A stretch of 11,990 nucleotides of DNA from Burkholderiales bacterium (lineage in GTDB: Bacteria > Pseudomonadota > Gammaproteobacteria > Burkholderiales > Burkholderiaceae_F). The position numbers were made by a program, and so were the translations under genes. The stretch spans positions 1 to 11,990 of the forward strand of contig JAJTHJ010000060.1 of assembly GCA_021298875.1 (NCBI GenBank), written 5' to 3'. Position 1 is the first letter of the stretch; every line of letters starts with the position of its first letter. The notes below the pieces were generated by a model that had not been told where the DNA came from, did not search any database, and saw only the letters and a list, made by a program, of their open reading frames with translations. Below are positions 7,146 through 11,990 of this stretch, piece after piece.

Positions 7146-8204
7146 CTACACCAAATCCGCCTGCGAGGTAAATGCGTCGGCGAAGAACTGATCCTCCGGC
7201 AACCCGCGCTGCGCCACGAAGTCGCGCCGCGCGGAGTCCACCATCACCGGTACGCCGCAGGCGTAGACCTGATGGGCGGACAGGTCGGGCAGGTCTGCCA
7301 TCACCGCGCGGTGGACAAAGCCGGTGCGGCCCGTCCATTCGTCTTCCGGCTTGGCGTCGGACAGCACCGGCACGTAGCTGAAGTTCGGCTGCTCGGCGGC
7401 CCACTGGCGCGGCAGTGCGTCCAGGTACAGGTCGGCGCGCGTGCGGCAGCCCCAGTAGAGCGCCACGGGGCGCGCCGGCTTGTCGACTTCGTCAACGTTG
7501 ATGCGCTTGTGAAAGATGTGCTCGGCAATCGCCTTGATCGGCGCAAAACCGGTGCCGCTCGCCAGCAGCACGATCGGGCGCGGGTTATCCTCGCGCAGGA
7601 AAAAGGTGCCCAGCGGCCCTTCAAAGCGCAGGATGTCGCGCTCCTTGATCGATGGCTGCGTGGCGCCGAACAATGCGTCGGTAAAGACACCCCCCCGCAT
7701 GTGCCTGATGTGCAGCGCGATCTGCTCGTCGACATGCGGTGCGGTGGCCATCGAGTAGCTGCGCCGCGCGCCGTCCTTGAGGATGAACTCGAGGTACTGC
7801 CCGGCGCGGAATTGCAGCCGTTCGCTGGCGGGCAATTGCAGGTAGACGATCGCTACGTCGGCCGCTGCCCGCTCGATCTTCGCGACGCGGCAGGGCATCT
7901 TCTTGACCGGGATGTCGCCAAAGCCGGTGAGCTCGCGCGCCTCGATCACGACATCGCCCTGCGGGCGCGAGCAGCAAAAGAGCGCGTAGCCGCGCGCTTC
8001 CTCATCGTCCGACAGCGCGCTCGCCGAGTGCGCGCCGTGCACGAGGCTGCCTTCGACGAGCTTGCCCTTGCACGTGCCGCAAGCGCCGTTCTTGCACCCG
8101 TAGGGCAGGCCGACACCGCTGCGCAGCGCGGCGGCGAGGATGGTTTCGTCGCCCTCGACTGTGAATTCGCGTCCCGAGGGGCGGACCGTGACTTTTTGGC
8201 TCAT
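7146..8204 (-). CDS. Ferredoxin-domain FAD/NAD(P)H oxidoreductase ('CDP-6-deoxy-delta-3,4-glucoseen reductase'-like)
   Basis: This 352-residue cytoplasmic electron-transfer flavoprotein has three modules. Residues 1-95 form a plant-type [2Fe-2S] ferredoxin domain with ligands Cys37, Cys42, Cys45 and Cys77 (or adjacent Cys78), in YGCKNGACGTC and LFCCSRP. Residues about 100-205 form an FAD-binding barrel with RSYS (148-151). From about 210 is the NAD(P)-binding domain with ASGTGFAPIKA and the C-terminal YACGVPVMV. The architecture moves electrons from NAD(P)H through FAD to the Fe-S centre and a partner. Betaproteobacterial homologues are usually annotated as CDP-6-deoxy-delta-3,4-glucoseen reductase by similarity to AscD/E3, but no deoxysugar genes are present here, so the name should not be taken as function. 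The ATG at 8204 begins MSQKVTVRPSG. It is divergent to the SDR gene, 12 nt away. Confidence 0.9.
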   Translation of the reverse strand: MSQKVTVRPSGREFTVEGDETILAAALRSGVGLPYGCKNGACGTCKGKLVEGSLVHGAHSASALSDDEEARGYALFCCSRPQGDVVIEARELTGFGDIPVKKMPCRVAKIERAAADVAIVYLQLPASERLQFRAGQYLEFILKDGARRSYSMATAPHVDEQIALHIRHMRGGVFTDALFGATQPSIKERDILRFEGPLGTFFLREDNPRPIVLLASGTGFAPIKAIAEHIFHKRINVDEVDKPARPVALYWGCRTRADLYLDALPRQWAAEQPNFSYVPVLSDAKPEDEWTGRTGFVHRAVMADLPDLSAHQVYACGVPVMVDSARRDFVAQRGLPEDQFFADAFTSQADLV

Positions 8205-8209
8205 AGAAT
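8204..8209 (+). promoter_or_regulatory. Possible -10 element TAGAAT for a leaderless SDR transcript
   Basis: TAGAAT differs from TATAAT at one base and ends seven nt before the A of the SDR ATG at 8217. That distance would place transcription start at or next to the start codon. No convincing -35 hexamer is found 16-18 nt upstream, and neither divergent gene has a Shine-Dalgarno. Confidence 0.25.
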
Positions 8210-8216
8210 CGGTGCG

Positions 8217-9134
8217 ATGAACGAGACAACGCCCGCCGTTTCGGACAGACAACCGCGCGGGCGCAAGCGCCTTAATCGGTCGCGGCTGTTGATCGTCGGC
8301 TGCGGCGACGTGGGTGGACGGATTGTCGCACTGGCGCGCGGGCGGTTGCGGGTGATTGCGCTCACCTCCAACCCGGCGCGCGTGCCGGCGCTGCGTGCGG
8401 CCGGCGTGGTGCCGATCGTCGGCAACCTGGACGACCGTCGCTCGTTGCGCCGCATGGGCGCCTTTGGCGCGCGGGTGATCCACCTGGCGCCGCCGCCGGA
8501 GGCCGGCAGCACCGATCCGCGCACGCGACATCTGCTGGCCGCGCTGCGCGCGTGCGGCAGGCTCGTTTACATCAGCACCAGCGGCGTCTACGGCGACTGC
8601 GGCGGCGCCTGGCTCGACGAGACGGCGCGGCCCATGCCGCTCAACGACCGCGCGTACCGCCGCCTGGATGCCGAGCGCCGCATGCGTGCCGCCGGCGCAT
8701 GCGTGCTGCGCGTGCCCGGCATCTACGCGCACGACCGGCTGCCGCTGGCGCGGCTGCGCGCCGGGCTGCCCGCGCTGGCGCCGGAAGACGACATGCACAC
8801 CAACCACATCCACGCCGACGATCTGGCGCACATCACGCTGGCTGCGCTCTTTCGAGGCAAGCCCGCGCGCGTCTACCACGCAGTGGACGATTCGCAGCTC
8901 AAGATGGGCGAGTACTTCGATCTGGTGGCCGACGCGCACGCCCTGCCCCACCCCCCAAGGCTGCCGCGCGAGCAACTGCGCGCGGCGGTGTCGCCGATGA
9001 TGTATTCGTTCATGGCCGAGTCGCGGCGGCTGCGCAACACGCGGCTGAAGCGGGAGTTGCGGGTCAGGCTGCGCTGGCCGACCGTGCGGACGGCGCTGGA
9101 ACGTAGCCCGGATGAAGGCGCGCGCGCGCCGTAA
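8217..9134 (+). CDS. NAD(P)-dependent SDR/epimerase-like protein (YeeZ type)
   Basis: The protein has 305 residues. After a basic 20-residue leader, the Rossmann strand LLIVGCGDVGGR (24-35) carries GxGxxG. It is followed by IALTSNP, VGNLDD and VIHLAPPP (88-94), matching extended/atypical SDRs such as E. coli YeeZ. The STSGVYGDCGG segment (120-130) holds the expected Ser/Tyr region, and HTNHIHADDLA (194-204) is the usual late motif. At the classical YxxxK position the sequence is Tyr147-RRL-Asp151, so the catalytic lysine seems absent, and the reaction is unknown. The ATG at 8217 is the first good start; a later non-ATG start close to residue 20 is possible. The final ten or so residues (about 296-305) and the stop are encoded by a dispersed repeat. 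It probably has no operon partners downstream. Confidence 0.85.
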   Translation: MNETTPAVSDRQPRGRKRLNRSRLLIVGCGDVGGRIVALARGRLRVIALTSNPARVPALRAAGVVPIVGNLDDRRSLRRMGAFGARVIHLAPPPEAGSTDPRTRHLLAALRACGRLVYISTSGVYGDCGGAWLDETARPMPLNDRAYRRLDAERRMRAAGACVLRVPGIYAHDRLPLARLRAGLPALAPEDDMHTNHIHADDLAHITLAALFRGKPARVYHAVDDSQLKMGEYFDLVADAHALPHPPRLPREQLRAAVSPMMYSFMAESRRLRNTRLKRELRVRLRWPTVRTALERSPDEGARAP

Positions 9135-9195
9135 TCCGGGGGCGGCGGCGCCATGGGCAAGGGCCCCGGATTCCGCTGCGCTTCATCCGGGCTAC
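9103..9195. repeat. REP-like inverted repeat overlapping the SDR 3' end
   Basis: GTAGCCCGGATGAAG (9103-9117) and its exact reverse complement (9181-9195) bracket a 93-bp element. Nested arms AATCCGGGG (9133-9141) and CCCCGGATT (9164-9172) give a second stem. The GTAGCCCGGATGAAG...CGGAATCCGGG pattern is a familiar dispersed intergenic repeat in proteobacteria. Here the left arm lies within the last codons of the SDR gene. Confidence 0.85.
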
Positions 9196-9206
9196 CAAAA
9201 CACGGC

Positions 9207-9235
9207 GAAACGAAAGACGGCCCGCAAGGGGCCGT
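9207..9235 (-). terminator. Rho-independent terminator of tRNA-Thr
   Basis: On the minus strand ACGGCCC pairs with GGGCCGT around a five-nt loop (9235-9217), followed by the T-rich tract CTTTCGTTTC (9216-9207). It begins five nt after the CCA end of the tRNA gene. No other minus-strand gene precedes it closely. Confidence 0.8.
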
Positions 9236-9240
9236 TGTCG

Positions 9241-9316
<76 letters not shown>

Positions 9317-9329
9317 GAAGAAGGCCGGC

Positions 9330-9357
9330 ATTATAGGGGCCGCGACCGCCGAGCGAA
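9330..9357 (-). promoter_or_regulatory. sigma70-type promoter of tRNA-Thr
   Basis: On the minus strand a perfect TATAAT (9335-9330) ends 13 nt before the mature tRNA 5' end. A weak -35, TTCGCT (9357-9352), is 16 nt further upstream. The segment after TATAAT starts GCCGGCC. The -35 ends three nt from the start codon of the divergent AEC permease. Confidence 0.65.
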
Positions 9358-9360
9358 GCC

Positions 9361-10266
9361 ATGTTTGCCAACGCACTGCTGATCCTGCCCGACTTCGCCA
9401 CGATCCTGCTCGGGCTGCTGCTGGCGCGCGTCTGGCGCGACGGCTACGACCGCGGCTTCTGGGTGGGGGCGGAGCGGCTCGTCTACTACGTGCTGTTCCC
9501 GGCGCTGCTCTTTGCCTCGATCAACAATGCGCAGTTTTCCATTGGCGCGGAGCTGAAGATGCTCGGCGCCGCGGTCGGCGCGTTTGCGGTGGCGGTCGCA
9601 CTCGCCTTCGCTGCGCAGCCGCTGCTCAAGCCGGCGCCAGACGTGTTTGCCGCCTGCGTGCAGACGGGGTTTCGGTACAACAGCTACATCGGGCTGGCGC
9701 TGGCGCAGTCGCTCGCCGGCAGCCGCGGGGTGGCAACCCTCGCCTTGATCATCGCGGTATGCGTGCCGCTCGCCAATCTCTTTGCGGTGTACGCGCTGGC
9801 GCGGCATCGTGAGCTGCACCTGGGGCGCGAGCTGATCCGCAACCCGCTGATCCTGTCCACCGTCGCCGGGCTAGTCACTAACCTGCTCGTGTGGCATCTA
9901 CCGGCCGTGGCCGCAAGTTTTGCGCAACGGCTGGGCAGCGCGAGCCTCGCCTTGGGGCTGCTGTGCATCGGCGCGGGGCTCACCTTGCAAGCGGCGCAGG
10001 CCAGCCCGCGCGTGTTGGGCTACTTCATCGCAGTCAAGCTCGCGGTATTCCCTGCCGTGGCCTGGGCGCTGGTGCAATGGCTGGGACTTACCGGCACCGC
10101 GGCGCAGGTGGTGCTGCTGTTTGCTGCGCTGCCCACGGCATCGAGCGCTTATGTGCTGGCGGCGCGCATGGGCGGCAATGCGGCGCCGGTGGCCTTCATC
10201 GTCACCGTGCAGACGCTGCTGGCGATGCTGACCGTGCCGTTGTGGCTGTTGCTGCTGCGCGGTTGA
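9361..10266 (+). CDS. AEC-family (auxin efflux carrier-type) permease
   Basis: This 301-residue integral inner-membrane protein is hydrophobic almost throughout, with about ten predicted helices. Characteristic segments are ERLVYYVLFPALLFASI (about 39-55), TGFRYNSYIGLALAQSLAG (about 102-120) and ELIRNPLILSTVAGLV (about 158-173). LCIGAGL then lies in the second half, and ALPTASSAYVLAARMGGN (about 257-274) near the C-terminus. These match bacterial Mem_trans/AEC transporters, some of which move malonate, malate or other carboxylates. The substrate here is unknown. The ATG at 9361 begins MFANALLILPDFATILLGL, with only a weak purine-rich stretch (GAGCGAAG) as ribosome site. It stands alone on the plus strand, converging with the next gene 32 nt away. 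Its promoter must lie in or beside the tRNA-Thr gene. Confidence 0.92.
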   Translation: MFANALLILPDFATILLGLLLARVWRDGYDRGFWVGAERLVYYVLFPALLFASINNAQFSIGAELKMLGAAVGAFAVAVALAFAAQPLLKPAPDVFAACVQTGFRYNSYIGLALAQSLAGSRGVATLALIIAVCVPLANLFAVYALARHRELHLGRELIRNPLILSTVAGLVTNLLVWHLPAVAASFAQRLGSASLALGLLCIGAGLTLQAAQASPRVLGYFIAVKLAVFPAVAWALVQWLGLTGTAAQVVLLFAALPTASSAYVLAARMGGNAAPVAFIVTVQTLLAMLTVPLWLLLLRG

Positions 10267-10298
10267 GCTGTGCTCGGAACGACCCGCTTGAAGCAGGA

Positions 10299-11087
10299 TC
10301 AAGCCACAGCCAGCCGCTGCGTCGGCACCCGGTAGTTGTCCTGCGTCATCAGGTCGATGCCGCAGTCGAGTTGCTCGATCCAGTCGATGAAGGCCGCCAC
10401 TGCGGGCTTGCCGGCAATCGGTGCGCCGTGCTGCGGGACGATCGTCTCGATATCCAGCGTGCGCGCCATGCTGGCCCAGAAACGGCACACGCGGTTGCTC
10501 ACGATGTAACGGCGGTGGAAGCCCTGCATCAGCGGCAGCAACGCGGCGAGATCGCGCACCGGGGTGCCGGCCTTGCCGCCCGCCATCAGCGATACGCCGA
10601 GGTCGCCGGAGAAGAGAATCTTGGCGACCGGGTCGTAGACTTGAAAGTTGCCTTCCGAGTGCAGGAAGTGCGCGGGCAGCAGCACGAGTTCGCTGCGCCC
10701 GATCTGCACGATGCCGCCTTCGTCGGGCACGGCAATGATGCGGCCGGCGGTGGACGCGGTGGAAAAGTGCGGCACGAAGCGCGCCCAGATGCGCGAGATC
10801 AGCAGCTTGGTGGTCGAGGCCGATAGCCGCCGTTGCAGCGAGGCGATCACGTCCGGATCGGCGTGCGAGGCAAAGACGTACTGCAACTGCTTGGGCGGAA
10901 AAAAGTGGCTCATCGTCACGAAGAGCTCGTTGTAGGTCATTGCCCCGCCCGGATCGAGCAGCATGCCCTGCTGGTTGTCGACGATCAGGCACTGGTTGGC
11001 CTGCACGGCCTCGCCGTTTTCGTCGCCGACGAGGCCGGTGAACAGCACGCAGGCGTGCCCGTCGCGGTCGTACGGCTCGATGCTCAT
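10299..11087 (-). CDS. ODP-like di-iron metallo-beta-lactamase-fold protein
   Basis: This 262-residue cytoplasmic protein has the flavodiiron/ODP version of the metallo-beta-lactamase fold. The first metal motif is His75-x-Asp77-x-Asp79 (SHADPDV), as in oxygen-binding di-iron proteins, not the HxHxDH of hydrolases. Further probable ligands are His143 (LHSEGNF), Asp162 (LFSGDLG) and His220 (PQHGAPI). Its length fits a stand-alone domain: no flavodoxin or rubredoxin domain follows, so it is not a complete flavodiiron reductase. Characterised ODPs bind O2 reversibly or act in oxygen sensing, some with chemotaxis partners; O2/NO reduction with an unseen donor is the alternative. The ATG at 11087 gives MSIEPYDRDGHACV and has GGAG ten nt upstream (11101-11098). 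A candidate FNR-type promoter lies in the 94-nt gap after queG. Confidence 0.85.
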   Translation of the reverse strand: MSIEPYDRDGHACVLFTGLVGDENGEAVQANQCLIVDNQQGMLLDPGGAMTYNELFVTMSHFFPPKQLQYVFASHADPDVIASLQRRLSASTTKLLISRIWARFVPHFSTASTAGRIIAVPDEGGIVQIGRSELVLLPAHFLHSEGNFQVYDPVAKILFSGDLGVSLMAGGKAGTPVRDLAALLPLMQGFHRRYIVSNRVCRFWASMARTLDIETIVPQHGAPIAGKPAVAAFIDWIEQLDCGIDLMTQDNYRVPTQRLAVA

Positions 11088-11124
11088 CGGCGTTTGGCTC
11101 CGTGCCACAGGATCGACCGCCGGC

Positions 11125-11130
11125 ACGCTA
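11125..11130 (-). promoter_or_regulatory. Candidate -10 hexamer TAGCGT of the ODP-like gene
   Basis: On the minus strand TAGCGT keeps the key T1, A2 and T6 of the -10 consensus. It lies 22 nt after the FNR-type palindrome, with no good -35, as expected for an activator-dependent class II promoter. The predicted transcription start is near 11118, giving a leader of about 30 nt. Confidence 0.4.
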
Positions 11131-11152
11131 CCGGGGCACTGCTGCCGGCAAG

Positions 11153-11166
11153 TTGACGCGCGTCAA
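11153..11166. promoter_or_regulatory. Candidate FNR/ANR (CRP-FNR family) binding site
   Basis: TTGACGCGCGTCAA is a perfect palindrome fitting TTGAY-N4-RTCAA; with flanks it is a 16-bp perfect palindrome, GTTGACGCGCGTCAAC (11152-11167). It begins 16 nt after the queG stop codon and is centred about 72 nt from the start of the ODP-like gene. Both half-sites carry C/G rather than the optimal T/A at the fifth position. A queG terminator is less likely because no T-run follows. Confidence 0.5.
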
Positions 11167-11181
11167 CCGGCGCTGCCGCCG

Positions 11182-11990
11182 TCAAGCGGCGCCCAGGCGC
11201 CCGAGCGCCCAGGCCACGTGCTCGCGCACGAGCGGCGACAGGTGACCTGCGCGCGCCTTCAGGGCGGCCCGTGCCGCGGCCGAGGGTCGGGCGTTGCCCA
11301 GCCCCACCGCCAGATTGCGCAGCCAGCGCTCGTAGCCGATGCGGCGGATCGCCGAGCCGGCGTGCCGGGCGAGGAATTCGCTTTCGCTCCAGCCAAAGAG
11401 CTCGACCAGCGTGGCGCCGTCCAGTCCGTGGCGCACGTCGAAGTCGGGCAGGCTCGCGGTGCGCGCGTACTTGTTCCACGGGCAGGCGAGCTGGCAGTCG
11501 TCGCAGCCGTAGACGCGGGTGCCGATGGCCGGGCGCAGCGCTTCCGGGATGCTGCCCTGGTGCTCGATGGTCAGGTACGAGATACAGCGGCGCGCATCCA
11601 GTTGGTACGGGGCGACGATAGCCTGCGCGGGGCAGGCTTCGAGACAGCGGGTGCAGCTGCCGCAATGTTCGGTCGTGGGTGCATCCACCGGCAGCGGCAG
11701 GTCGGTGAGGATCTCGCCGAGGAAGAACATCGACCCCGCCTCCTGCGCGAGCAGCAGCGTGTGCTTGCCGCGCCAGCCGAGACCCGCGGCGCGGGCAAGT
11801 TCGACTTCAAACACCGGCGCCGAATCGGTACAGACGCGGTAGCCAAAGGTGCCGGCCTCCTGCTCGATGCGCGCAGCCAGCCGCTGCAAGCGCTCGCGCA
11901 GCACCTTGTGGTAGTCGCGCCCGCGGGCGTAGATCGAAACGAGCGCGGTTTGGCCATCGGCCAGGTGCTGCGCTTCGCGCTCGAGCCACG
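11182..11990 (-). CDS. queG: Epoxyqueuosine reductase QueG (N-terminal part beyond window)
   Basis: The visible 268 codons are the C-terminal two-thirds or so of QueG (family about 350-380 residues). QueG reduces epoxyqueuosine to queuosine in the wobble position of tRNAs with GUN anticodons, using cobalamin and two [4Fe-4S] clusters. The window edge reads WLEREAQHL, followed by the family motif SIYARGRDYHKVLR. Then come CTDSAPVFEVELARAAGLGWRGK (catalytic Asp region), CGSCTRCLEACP, the single Cys of RRCISYLTIEHQG, and YGCDDCQLACPWNK, so all eight cluster cysteines expected for the family appear present. The C-terminal tail (RWLRNLAVGLGN onward) is the HEAT-like tRNA-binding region. The stop is TGA at 11184-11182. 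The ODP-like gene follows on the same strand after 94 nt, probably with its own promoter. Confidence 0.95.
   Translation of the reverse strand, partial: WLEREAQHLADGQTALVSIYARGRDYHKVLRERLQRLAARIEQEAGTFGYRVCTDSAPVFEVELARAAGLGWRGKHTLLLAQEAGSMFFLGEILTDLPLPVDAPTTEHCGSCTRCLEACPAQAIVAPYQLDARRCISYLTIEHQGSIPEALRPAIGTRVYGCDDCQLACPWNKYARTASLPDFDVRHGLDGATLVELFGWSESEFLARHAGSAIRRIGYERWLRNLAVGLGNARPSAAARAALKARAGHLSPLVREHVAWALGRLGAA

Noticed and set aside
7146..8204. A deoxysugar biosynthesis function implied by the usual database name
   Set aside because: No dehydratase, aminotransferase or nucleotidyltransferase genes are near. Only the electron-transfer architecture is supported.
7272..8216. Upstream extension of the SDR frame
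   Set aside because: The extra 315 residues are antisense to the ferredoxin-reductase and have no fold-like pattern. The SDR Rossmann motif begins just after the ATG at 8217.
8205..8975. Upstream extension of the reductase frame across the SDR gene
   Set aside because: It reads as low-complexity Arg/Ala/His sequence antisense to the SDR. The ferredoxin domain starts properly at the ATG at 8204.
798..9195. The four repeat structures as a CRISPR array
   Set aside because: They are four different inverted repeats far apart, with no regular direct repeats, spacers or cas genes.
11152..11167. The palindrome as a rho-independent terminator of queG
   Set aside because: With a minimum loop the stem is only about six bp and no T-run follows on the minus strand; the spacing to TAGCGT fits an activator site better.

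Overview
The window looks like ordinary chromosome from a high-GC Gram-negative bacterium, most likely a betaproteobacterium (Burkholderiales or a close relative). The pointers are the ferredoxin-like reductase annotated in that group as 'CDP-6-deoxy-delta-3,4-glucoseen reductase', placed head-to-head with a YeeZ-type SDR, together with the codon bias and the GC-rich dispersed intergenic repeats. A species cannot be named from the sequence alone. No phage, plasmid, IS, CRISPR or toxin-antitoxin signature was seen.

Left half (1-6886, all on the minus strand, so read right to left): a complete peptide/nickel-type (Opp/Dpp) ABC importer. It runs from a periplasmic binding protein (6886-5222) through permease B (4993-4040), permease C (4035-3160), an OppF/DppF-type ATPase (3163-2111) and an OppD/DppD-type ATPase (1897-914) to an Asp/Glu/hydantoin-racemase family enzyme (717-1, running off the left edge). 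The last gene suggests that the imported compound is racemised or that the locus handles D-amino acids, hydantoins or peptides. The actual substrate cannot be read from sequence. Three different GC-rich inverted-repeat elements sit in three of the gene junctions, so the operon is punctuated by dispersed repeats.

Middle (7146-9316): a ferredoxin-domain plus FAD/NAD(P)H oxidoreductase on the minus strand and a YeeZ-like SDR on the plus strand diverge with only 12 nt between their start codons. The SDR ends inside a fourth dispersed inverted repeat, which supplies its last ten or so codons and its stop. A tRNA-Thr(CGT) gene on the minus strand follows, with a consensus -10 promoter and a rho-independent terminator.

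Right part (9361-11990): an AEC-family permease on the plus strand converges on a minus-strand di-iron metallo-beta-lactamase-fold protein of the ODP (oxygen-binding di-iron protein) type. Upstream of the latter is the C-terminal part of queG (epoxyqueuosine reductase), cut by the right edge. The most interesting signal is between queG and the ODP-like gene: a perfect FNR/ANR-type palindrome (TTGACGCGCGTCAA), then exactly 22 nt to a TAGCGT hexamer. This is the geometry of a class II FNR-activated promoter, and it sits in front of a predicted oxygen-binding protein. Other gene-free stretches are all under 300 nt.
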